From: Hymenobacter sp. IS2118
GTDB taxonomy: Bacteria; Bacteroidota; Bacteroidia; Cytophagales; Hymenobacteraceae
DNA: 34,562 nt
Direction of reading: 5' to 3'
NCBI RefSeq assembly: GCF_000715495.1
Contig: NZ_JNLX01000169.1
Location: 1-34,562, forward strand
Shown: in pieces, positions 8,236-15,953 of the stretch
Position numbering within the stretch: the stretch's first letter is position 1
Layout of the letters: every line of letters begins with the position of its first letter
Program-made: the position numbers and the translations under genes
The notes under the pieces: model-generated
The model's database searches: none
Told to the model about the DNA's origin: nothing
What the model saw: only the letters and a program-made list of their open reading frames with translations

Positions 8236-8404
8236 ACTTACCCCACATAGGGTAAAAATTCTCCTTGTCTGTTACCCGGACTTTTTCGGCCTCAGCTTTC
8301 GGCGCTAATATCACCGCAACTGAACCCCGGCCGGGTTCCAGCCGTTTAGGCATTTCCCGTGGCCGACGTCTTCGTGTCCACGGCGTTGGTTACCTTTGAC
8401 CCCA
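8236..8404 (+). promoter_or_regulatory. Promoter and control region of the metal-resistance cluster
   Basis: This is the gap between the Tn3 end and the first metal-resistance gene. TACCTTTG at 8391-8398 matches the Bacteroidota -7 element TAnnTTTG, but no clear TTTG -33 element is seen at the usual distance. It lies only 6 nt before the ATG at 8405, so transcription would start at or near the start codon. A dyad (GAACCC 8322-8327, GGGTTC 8333-8338) could be a repressor site. The Tn3 insertion may have removed further upstream elements. Confidence 0.4.
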
Positions 8405-8791
8405 ATGCGGCTTCTCTGCTCCTTGTTCGCGCTCTACTTCGGCTTGCTTTCGTGCTTGCCGCCGAACGCGGACGTGCACGAGCTGGCCGAGTCGCTGGCC
8501 TTGCGCAACCACCACGCGCAGGCCCACCACGACAGCTCCCTGCTGGATTTTCTGCTCGACCATTACGCCGGCCAGAGCCACCGCCACGACGATGGCGACC
8601 AGGAACACCAGTCGCTGCCGTTTCACCACGCCCACGACTGCGCCCATGCTGTGGTCGCCTGGGCAACCATGCCGGTCGTAGTACCGGCCGCGCCCCTTGC
8701 CTTCCCCCTGGGCGAAGCGCAGGTCGTATCCTGTGCGGCCGATGCCCCGGTTGGCATCACGAGCACCTGCTGGCAGCCGCCGCGGGCCTAG
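8405..8791 (+). CDS. His-rich secreted protein heading the metal-efflux cluster
   Basis: This product of about 128 residues starts with a signal-peptide-like stretch (MRLLCSLFALYFGLLSCLPP). It is then very rich in His and Asp (NHHAQAHHD, SHRHDDGDQEHQ, FHHAHDCAH), which suggests periplasmic metal binding. Small His-rich secreted proteins of this layout are often found directly before CzcA-type pumps in Bacteroidota, and some are annotated as DUF6660; I cannot confirm the family here. ATG 8405 is preferred to TTG 8396 because it places the hydrophobic core at the N-terminus. A 147-bp gap separates it from the pump gene. It may act as a metal buffer or sensor for the efflux system. Confidence 0.65.
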   Translation: MRLLCSLFALYFGLLSCLPPNADVHELAESLALRNHHAQAHHDSSLLDFLLDHYAGQSHRHDDGDQEHQSLPFHHAHDCAHAVVAWATMPVVVPAAPLAFPLGEAQVVSCAADAPVGITSTCWQPPRA

Positions 8792-8938
8792 CCCTTTCCT
8801 TCTGTTCCGGCATTTGCTGCCCGGCTTCGCTATGTGCGGAGTCCGGTTGGCTGCGTTTACGTCCTGGTCCGCCTACGGCTGGGCTACGCGTCGGAACCCC
8901 CTTCTTTTCTGGTTTGGGTTTTCATTTTAAGCGGCTCC

Positions 8939-11900
8939 ATGTTCGACCGGCTGATTCATTTTTCGATTCATAATAAGCTCATCATCGGGCTGCTGACCCT
9001 GGCCCTGGTGGCCTGGGGCAGCTATTCGCTCAAACACTTACCCATCGACGCCGTGCCCGACATCACCACCAACCAGGTGGTAGTGTACACCGTAGCCCCG
9101 TCGCTGGCGGCCAGCGACATCGAGCGGCTGGTGTCGTTTCCCGTCGAGCAGAGCGTGGCCACCATTCCCGAGCTGGAAGAGGTGCGCTCGTTCTCGCGCT
9201 TCGGGCTCTCGGTGGTCACCATCGTGTTCCACGACAACGTGGATATCTACTGGGCCCGCCAGCAGATTGCCGAGCGACTGCGCGAGGCCGAAAGCCAGAT
9301 TCCGCCCGGCACCGGCCGGCCCACGCTGGCCCCCGTGACCACCGGCCTGGGCGAGATTTACCAGTACGTATTGCGCCCCGCGCCCGGCTATGAAAAGGTG
9401 CACGAGGCCCGCGAGCTGCGCACGATGCAGGATTGGATAGTGCGCCGGCAGCTGCTGGGTACACCCGGGGTGGCCGACGTGAGCAGCTTTGGGGGCTTGC
9501 TTAAGCAGTACGAAGTGGCCCTCGACCCCCAGCGGCTCCGCTCCCTGAACGTGACCGTGGACCAAGTGTACCAGGCCGTTTCGCGCAACAACCAGAACAC
9601 CGGCGGGGCCTACCTCGACGTGAACCCGCAAGCCTACTTCATCCGCACTGAGGGCCTGGCCGCCACGCCCGCCGACCTGGGCAATATCGTGGTGCGCCGC
9701 ACCGATACCGGCCTGCCCGTGCTGGTGCGCGACGTGGCCGACGTGCGCCTGGGCGCGGCCATCCGCTACGGGGCCATGACGCGCAACGGGCAAGGCGAAG
9801 TGGCCGGCGGGGTAGTGCTCATGCTCAAAGGAGCCAACGCCAACGAGGTGATTCAGGCCGTGAAGACGCGCATGGCAACGGTCCGAAAATCCCTGCCTAA
9901 AGGCGTCATTCTGGACGTGTACCTGGACCGCTCCGAGCTGGTGGGCCGCGCCATCGGTACCGTAACCAAGAACCTGGCCGAGGGCGCGCTGATTGTGATT
10001 TTGGTGCTGGTGCTGTTCCTGGGCAATTGGCGCGCCGGGCTGGTGGTGGCCTCGGTGATTCCGCTGGCCATGCTCTTTGCCATCAGCCTGATGCGCGTGT
10101 TCGGGGTATCGGGCAACCTGCTCAGCCTGGGCGCCATCGACTTCGGACTGGTCGTGGACGGGGCCGTGATTATCGTGGAAGCCATTGTGCACCGGCTGCA
10201 CGGCGGGCAGCTGGCGGCCACCGCCCGCCTGAATCAGCACCAGATGAACGAGGAAACCTACCAGGCGGCCAGCAAAATCCGCTCGTCGGCCGCGTTCGGC
10301 GAAATCATCATCCTGATTGTGTACCTGCCCCTGCTGGCCCTGGTGGGCACCGAGGGCAAGATGTTCCGGCCGATGGCCCAAACCGTGGCCTTCGCCATTC
10401 TCGGCGCCTTCATCCTGAGCCTGACCTACGTGCCGATGATGTCGGCGCTGGCGCTGAGCCGCAACACCCAGCACCAGGAGAATTTCTCCGACCGGATGAT
10501 GGCGTTTTTCACCCGCCTCTACGAGCCGCTGCTGCTGTGGGCCCTGCGAAGCAAAGCGCTGGTGCTGGGCACGGCAGTGGCCCTGCTCGTGGGCGCGGTG
10601 CTGCTATTTCGCACCCTGGGCGGCGAATTTATTCCGACTCTTTCGGAAGGCGACTTCGCGGCCGAGATGCGCACGCTCGTAGGCAGCTCGCTGGGCTACA
10701 CCGTGAACCGCACCCAGCAGGCCCAGCGCATTCTGCTCCAGCAGTTTCCCGAAGTCAAGGAGGTCGTAGGCAAGGTGGGCTCGGCGGAAATCCCGACCGA
10801 CCCCATGCCGGTGGAAGCGGCCGACCTGATGGTGGTGCTCGAAAAAGATAAGAGCAAGTGGACTTCGGCCACAACCCAGGAGGAGCTGGCCGACAAGATG
10901 ACGAAGGCCGTGAGCGTGATTCCGGGCGTCACGTTCAGCTTCCAGCAGCCCATTCAGATGCGCTTCAACGAGCTGAGCAGCGGCGTGAAACAGGACGTGG
11001 TGATGAAAATCTACGGCGAAGACCTGGCCCAGCTCAGCCGCTACGCCCGGCAGGCGGCGGCCCTGGCCCGCCGGGTGCCCGGCGCCACCGACATCTACGC
11101 CGAGGAAGTAACCGGCCTGCCCCAGATTGTGGTGACGCTCGACCGCAACCGCCTCGCCCAGTTCGGCCTGAACGTGGAGGACGTGAACCGCACGGTGCAA
11201 ACGGCCTTCGCCGGCCAGACCGCCGGCCAGGTGTTCGAGCAGGAGCGCCGCTACGACGTGGTGCTGCGCCTGCGCCCCGACCTGCGCCAGGACATCAACA
11301 GCGTCCGCCGGCTCTTCATCGCCACGCCCGACGGCCCGCAGATTCCCCTAGAGCAAGTGGCTACCGTGGCCCTGGTCGACGGCCCCAACCAGATTCAGCG
11401 CGACGATGCCAAGCGCCGCATCACGATGGCCTTCAACGTGCGAGGCCGCGACGTGGAAAGCGTGGTCACGGACCTGCAAACCCGGGTGGACCGGCAGCTC
11501 AAATTCGCGCCGGGCTACTACGCCACCTACGGCGGGCAGTTCGAGAACCTGCGCCAGGCCACCGACCGGCTCCTGATAGCGGTGCCGGTGGCGCTGCTGC
11601 TCATCTTCGTGCTGCTGTTTTTCACCTTCCGCTCACTCAAGCAGTCGGTGCTGATTTTCACGGCCATTCCGCTCTCGGCCATCGGCGGGGTGCTGGCCCT
11701 GTGGCTCCGCGGGATGCCGTTCAGCATTTCGGCCGGGGTGGGCTTCATTGCGCTGTTCGGGGTGGCCGTGCTCAATGGCATCGTGCTCATCGGCTACTTC
11801 AACCAGCTTAAAACGGAAGGCGTGACCGACCTGGTGGAACGCATCCGGCGCGGGGCCGAAGTGCGCCTGCGGCCGGTGCTGATGACGGCCACGGTGGCCT

Positions 11901-13375
11901 CACTGGGCTTTCTGCCGATGGCGCTGAGCACGTCGGCCGGCTCGGAAGTGCAGCGGCCGCTGGCCACGGTGGTGATTGGCGGGCTGCTCACGGCCACGCT
12001 GCTTACCCTGCTGGTGCTGCCCGTGCTGTATGCCCTGGCGGAACGCAACGCCCCGAACCCGGAGGCCCCGGAGGAGATGCCGACCGAAGCCAGCCCCCGC
12101 GTCCTGCGCACAACCTTGGGAAGCCTGGCCCTGCTGCTCAGCTTGCTGCCCCTGGCCAGCATCGCCCAGCAAGCGCCGCTCTCCGCCGCCCAGGCGGTGA
12201 CCCAGGCCCTGCAAACCAACGGCACCGTACAAGCCGCCCAAGGGGCGCTCGAAGCCCAGCGGGCCGCGCGCCGCGGGGCCGTGGACGTGCTCGGCCGCAC
12301 CACCATTCAGGGAACCTACGGCCAGTTCAACTCCTACCGCAACGACAACCAATTCAGCCTCACCCAGCCGCTGAGTTTGCCGGGCGTGTACCGCAGTCAG
12401 GCCCGGTTAGCCGACGCCCAGGTAGTGAACCGCGAATTGCAGCTAACCCAGGTGCAAGCCGAGCTGCGCCGGCAGGTGCGCCTGAGCTACGAGCAGGCGG
12501 TGCACGCCCGCCACCGCCTACGGGTGCTGCGCGGTCAGGACAGCATCTATACCGAGTTTCTGCGGGCGGCCAACCTGCGCTTCAAAACCGGCGAAGTGGC
12601 CCGCTTGGAGCCCGCCACCGCGTTGGTACAGCAGGGCGAAACCCAAGCCCTGCTCCGGCAGGCCCGCACCGACTACGCCGTGGCCCAGCGTCAACTCCAG
12701 GCGCTGTTGCAGCAACCCACCGGGGTAGTTATTGCCGACAGCGTGCTGCGTCCCATAACCTCCGCTGCTGCCCCGGCGGCCAAGGCTGATACGGCCTTGC
12801 TGGCCCAAAACGCCCAGGCGCGAGTCTTGCAACAGCAGGTGCTGGAACGGCAGGCCACCACCCGCGCCGAGCAGGCCCAAGGCCTGCCCAGCTTCACGCT
12901 CGGCTACTTCAACCAGAGCCTGATTGGACCGCAGACCGTGGGCGGCGTGGGCGGGCCGGAGCGCTACTACGGCGGCGGCGACCGGTTCCAGGGCGTGACA
13001 GCGGGCGTGGCATTACCGTTGGTGCGGGGTCCGCAGAAAGCCCGGGTGGAGGCCGCCCGCCTCCAGGAAAAGATAGCCCAAACCCAGGCCCGGCGCTACC
13101 AGGCCGAACTAACGGCCCGCGTGGATGAGCTGCAGGCCCGCCGCCAGGAGCTGGCCGAGCGGGTACAGTTCTACGAGCAAACCGGCCTGCCCCAGGCCGC
13201 CGTCATCGTGCGCCTGAGTACGCGCGCCTTCAAGGCCGGCGAAATGGGCTACTCCGAATACCTGCTCAACCTGGACCGGGTGCTGAAGCTGCGCACCGCC
13301 CACCTCGATGCCCTGCTGGCCCACAATCAAACCCTCATCGAACTCAACTACCTGCTCGGCACCGCCGCACAGTAG
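8939..13375 (+). CDS. czcA: CzcA/CusA-family RND metal efflux pump fused to a TolC-like outer-membrane domain
   Basis: This 1478-residue protein joins two parts of a tripartite exporter. Residues 1 to about 1033 are a heavy-metal RND pump: TM1 at about 10-30, two large periplasmic loops, and TM4 with DFGLVVDGAVIIVE (Asp401 and Asp407). The DFG...DGA form is typical of pumps for divalent cations (Zn, Co, Cd); the Cu/Ag pumps have a different TM4 motif. After a Glu/Pro linker comes a hydrophobic segment (about 1060-1078, ending in ASIAQQ) and then an outer-membrane efflux protein-like region of coiled-coil repeats (LSAAQAVTQALQ, ARLADAQVVNRELQL, YSEYLLNLDRVLKLRTAHLDALL). Fusions of this kind are known in Bacteroidota. 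ATG 8939 (MFDRLIHFSIHNKLIIGL) is the normal start for the family; the frame is open upstream to 8834. It works with the adaptor gene 25 bp downstream. Confidence 0.95.
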   Translation: MFDRLIHFSIHNKLIIGLLTLALVAWGSYSLKHLPIDAVPDITTNQVVVYTVAPSLAASDIERLVSFPVEQSVATIPELEEVRSFSRFGLSVVTIVFHDNVDIYWARQQIAERLREAESQIPPGTGRPTLAPVTTGLGEIYQYVLRPAPGYEKVHEARELRTMQDWIVRRQLLGTPGVADVSSFGGLLKQYEVALDPQRLRSLNVTVDQVYQAVSRNNQNTGGAYLDVNPQAYFIRTEGLAATPADLGNIVVRRTDTGLPVLVRDVADVRLGAAIRYGAMTRNGQGEVAGGVVLMLKGANANEVIQAVKTRMATVRKSLPKGVILDVYLDRSELVGRAIGTVTKNLAEGALIVILVLVLFLGNWRAGLVVASVIPLAMLFAISLMRVFGVSGNLLSLGAIDFGLVVDGAVIIVEAIVHRLHGGQLAATARLNQHQMNEETYQAASKIRSSAAFGEIIILIVYLPLLALVGTEGKMFRPMAQTVAFAILGAFILSLTYVPMMSALALSRNTQHQENFSDRMMAFFTRLYEPLLLWALRSKALVLGTAVALLVGAVLLFRTLGGEFIPTLSEGDFAAEMRTLVGSSLGYTVNRTQQAQRILLQQFPEVKEVVGKVGSAEIPTDPMPVEAADLMVVLEKDKSKWTSATTQEELADKMTKAVSVIPGVTFSFQQPIQMRFNELSSGVKQDVVMKIYGEDLAQLSRYARQAAALARRVPGATDIYAEEVTGLPQIVVTLDRNRLAQFGLNVEDVNRTVQTAFAGQTAGQVFEQERRYDVVLRLRPDLRQDINSVRRLFIATPDGPQIPLEQVATVALVDGPNQIQRDDAKRRITMAFNVRGRDVESVVTDLQTRVDRQLKFAPGYYATYGGQFENLRQATDRLLIAVPVALLLIFVLLFFTFRSLKQSVLIFTAIPLSAIGGVLALWLRGMPFSISAGVGFIALFGVAVLNGIVLIGYFNQLKTEGVTDLVERIRRGAEVRLRPVLMTATVASLGFLPMALSTSAGSEVQRPLATVVIGGLLTATLLTLLVLPVLYALAERNAPNPEAPEEMPTEASPRVLRTTLGSLALLLSLLPLASIAQQAPLSAAQAVTQALQTNGTVQAAQGALEAQRAARRGAVDVLGRTTIQGTYGQFNSYRNDNQFSLTQPLSLPGVYRSQARLADAQVVNRELQLTQVQAELRRQVRLSYEQAVHARHRLRVLRGQDSIYTEFLRAANLRFKTGEVARLEPATALVQQGETQALLRQARTDYAVAQRQLQALLQQPTGVVIADSVLRPITSAAAPAAKADTALLAQNAQARVLQQQVLERQATTRAEQAQGLPSFTLGYFNQSLIGPQTVGGVGGPERYYGGGDRFQGVTAGVALPLVRGPQKARVEAARLQEKIAQTQARRYQAELTARVDELQARRQELAERVQFYEQTGLPQAAVIVRLSTRAFKAGEMGYSEYLLNLDRVLKLRTAHLDALLAHNQTLIELNYLLGTAAQ

Positions 13376-13399
13376 CTTTTTCCTCTTCTGACTTAACTG

Positions 13400-14590
13400 A
13401 TGCGTACTCCATTTTATTTTCTCTTGCTGTTGAGCGTGGCGGTGGCCGGCTGCAACGCCGATACGAAAGAGGCCGCCGGCTCGGACGGCGAAACGGCGTC
13501 CACGATGGGTGAAAACCCACCCGACGCAGCCAAAACCGCCGAAGCCGACCCCGAAGTCGTCACCCTCTCGCCCGCTGAGCAGCAGGCCGGCGGCCTGCAA
13601 ACCGGCCGCGTCAGCTCTCGCCCGATGGGGACGGGCCTGGCCGTGACGGGCACCCTGGACGTGCCGCCGGAAAGCTCCGTGGCCATTACCGCGCCGCTCG
13701 GCGGCTTCGTGGAAAGCACCCAGCTGCTGCAAGGTACGCGGGTCAGCAAGGGTCAAGTGCTGGCCGTCATCCGCAACCCCGAATTCGTGCAGCTGCAGCA
13801 GGACTACCTAGAAACCCGCGCCCGCCTCGAATACGCCCGCACCGAGCTGGCCCGTCAGAAAGAGCTGTACGAGCAGGAAGTGGCGCCCCAGAAAAACTAC
13901 CAGCGCGCCCAGGCCGACTACAACGCCCTGCGCGTGCAAACCTCTGCCCAGGCCGCCCGACTACGCTTGGCGGGTCTGCCGATGGGCGGGCGCATCGTGA
14001 GTACGGCTACGCTGCGTGCCCCCCGCGCCGGCTTCGTGAAAACGGTGAACGTGACCGTGGGCCAGGCCGTGACGGCCACCGACGCGCTATTTGAAATCGT
14101 GGACCCCGAGCACCTACACGTCGAGCTGACCGTGTTTGAAAAAGACGTGAGCAAGCTGCAAAAAGGCCAGCTTATCCGCTTCACGCTGCCCAGCGACTCG
14201 GCCAGCGGCGGGCCGGAGCGCACGGCCCGCGTGTACCTCATCGCCCAGGCCATTGGGGCCGACCGCACGGTGCGCGTGCACGGCCACCTGGACAAGGAGA
14301 ACGACCGCGCCCTGCTGCCCGGCCTCTACGTGCGGGCCACCATCGAAACCGGCCGCGCCGAGGTGACGGCTTTGCCCAACGCGGCACTGGTGCGCTTCGA
14401 GGGCCAGAGCTACGGTTTCGTGACCGAGGCGGCGGGCCGCTACCGCATGGTGGCGCTGCCCACCACCCGCAGCGAAGACGGCTACACCGAAGTGACGCTG
14501 CCCGCTGACCTGCCGGCCACGACCACCTTCGTGACCGAAGGCGCCTACTCGCTGCTGGCCAAGCTCAAAAACGCGGCCGAGGAGGAGTAG
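13400..14590 (+). CDS. czcB: RND efflux periplasmic adaptor lipoprotein (CzcB/CusB type)
   Basis: This 396-residue membrane-fusion protein links the RND pump to the outer-membrane channel in the periplasm. The N-terminus is a lipoprotein signal with lipobox VAGC (Cys18). It is followed by an acidic linker, the beta-barrel/lipoyl halves (SVAITAPLGGFVESTQLLQGTRVSKGQVLAVI and STATLRAPRAGFVKTVNVTVGQAV), an alpha-hairpin (VQLQQDYLETRARLEYARTELARQKELYEQEV) and a C-terminal barrel and membrane-proximal region (DRTVRVHGHLDKENDRALLPGLYVRATIETG). It lies 25 bp after the pump gene in the same direction, so the two are almost certainly co-transcribed and form one complex. Confidence 0.94.
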   Translation: MRTPFYFLLLLSVAVAGCNADTKEAAGSDGETASTMGENPPDAAKTAEADPEVVTLSPAEQQAGGLQTGRVSSRPMGTGLAVTGTLDVPPESSVAITAPLGGFVESTQLLQGTRVSKGQVLAVIRNPEFVQLQQDYLETRARLEYARTELARQKELYEQEVAPQKNYQRAQADYNALRVQTSAQAARLRLAGLPMGGRIVSTATLRAPRAGFVKTVNVTVGQAVTATDALFEIVDPEHLHVELTVFEKDVSKLQKGQLIRFTLPSDSASGGPERTARVYLIAQAIGADRTVRVHGHLDKENDRALLPGLYVRATIETGRAEVTALPNAALVRFEGQSYGFVTEAAGRYRMVALPTTRSEDGYTEVTLPADLPATTTFVTEGAYSLLAKLKNAAEEE

Positions 14591-14636
14591 CCCGTGCTTT
14601 TACCGCTTCCCAAACCTTGCATCTAAATTCCCTGGC

Positions 14637-15908
14637 ATGGCCTCCTCCCTTTTTGCCCCGTTCCAAAGCCTGTGCAATCCCGTCTTCGCCCGGCTCTATG
14701 CGGCTCAAACCACTTCGCTGCTGGGCGACGCCCTGACCTGGGTGGGCCTGGCCCTGCTGGCCTTCGAGCTGGGCGGCAACGACTCAGCCCAGATTCTGGC
14801 CTTCGCCCTGACCCTGCGCGTGACGGCCTTCGTGCTGCTCTCGCCCCTGGCCGGGGTGCTGGCCGACCGGCTCAACCGCAAAACCATCCTCGTGGTGGCC
14901 GACGTGGTACGCATGGGCGTGATTGCCCTGCTGCCTTTCGTGACGGAAGTGTGGCAGGTGTACACGCTCATGTTCGTGGTCAATGCCTTCACGGCGTTTT
15001 TTACCCCCACCTTTCAGGCCGTGATTCCGGCCGTGACCACCGACGAGGAATTCCCGCAGGCCATCAGCCTCTCGGGGGCGACCTACGAGCTGCTGGGCGT
15101 GCTGGGGCCGGGGCTGGCGGGGGCGGTGGCCGCGTTCATGGGGGCCCGCAATATCTTCTTTCTCGACGCAGCCACCTTCCTGATTTCGGCGGCGCTGGTG
15201 CTCACGCTGCCCGGCCGCCTGCAAAGCCCCGAGGCCGAAGCCGCCCAGGCCAAACCCGGCGCGGAAGTGCCCCGCGTAACCCTGAAAACCCTGCTCGAAG
15301 GCACCCGCCGCCTCTGGACCGATGGGCTGATGCGCTACGCCCTGCTGCTGGAACTGGTGGCGGCCGTGAGCGGAGCCCTGATTCTGGTGAACACCGTGGG
15401 CTACGTGAAAGGTCAGCTAGGGCTCGACACCACGCACTACGGCTGGGCGATGTCGGCTTTCGGGGTGGGGGCCACGGTGGCCGCCCTGCTCACCGGCGTG
15501 CTCGACAAGCGCCTGGCCCGGCCCACCTTCGTGCTCATCGGCGCGCTGCTCACCAGCCTGGCCGTGCTGCCCGCCAACCGGGCCGGGCTCTACCCGCTGC
15601 TGGCCCTGTGGCTGGTGGCCGGCGCCGGCCAGAACTGGGTAAACCTGACCACCCAAACCATCATCGCCGAGCAGACGCCCGAGGAATTTCAGGGCCGCGT
15701 GTACGGGGCGCACTTCGCCTGGAGCCACCTGTGGTGGGCCTTTGCCTATCCGCTGGCCGGCTTCCTGGGGACGCGCTTTGCCACGGGCTCCTTCCTGTAT
15801 GGCGGCTTAGTGGCCCTGGCACTGCTGGCCGGCACCTGGCTGCTGCGCCGCCGCTCGCCCGCCGTGCCGGCCGCTGCCGCTGCCCCCGAAATACCCGCCA
15901 CTACCTGA
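14637..15908 (+). CDS. MFS transporter of the EntS/MFS_3-like type
   Basis: This 423-residue protein has about 12 hydrophobic segments and the MFS loop motif between TM2 and TM3 (GVLADRLNRKTILV). Overall it resembles the EntS-like MFS_3 group of exporters (start MASSLFAPFQSLCNPVFARLYAAQTTSLLGDALTWVGLALLAFELGG; middle FFTPTFQAVIPAVTTDEEFPQAISLSG). Members export siderophores or other small molecules, but the substrate here cannot be read from sequence. It lies 46 bp after the adaptor gene and 45 bp before the P-type ATPase, so it is probably part of the metal operon. A role in exporting a metal complex or chelator is a guess from position. Confidence 0.88.
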   Translation: MASSLFAPFQSLCNPVFARLYAAQTTSLLGDALTWVGLALLAFELGGNDSAQILAFALTLRVTAFVLLSPLAGVLADRLNRKTILVVADVVRMGVIALLPFVTEVWQVYTLMFVVNAFTAFFTPTFQAVIPAVTTDEEFPQAISLSGATYELLGVLGPGLAGAVAAFMGARNIFFLDAATFLISAALVLTLPGRLQSPEAEAAQAKPGAEVPRVTLKTLLEGTRRLWTDGLMRYALLLELVAAVSGALILVNTVGYVKGQLGLDTTHYGWAMSAFGVGATVAALLTGVLDKRLARPTFVLIGALLTSLAVLPANRAGLYPLLALWLVAGAGQNWVNLTTQTIIAEQTPEEFQGRVYGAHFAWSHLWWAFAYPLAGFLGTRFATGSFLYGGLVALALLAGTWLLRRRSPAVPAAAAAPEIPATT

Positions 15909-15953
15909 GCCACCGGCTTCCCCCGTCCCGTCTCCTCCTGAAATCAACTTCCT

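Noticed and set aside
8322..8338. GAACCC/GGGTTC dyad as the T-arm of a tRNA
   Set aside because: No acceptor stem, anticodon arm or D-arm can be drawn around it.
9038..10474. 478-codon minus-strand frame opposite the RND pump gene
   Set aside because: It is His/Gly/Gln-rich without any domain, and lies fully opposite a clearly conserved gene. It is an antisense shadow of GC-rich coding sequence.
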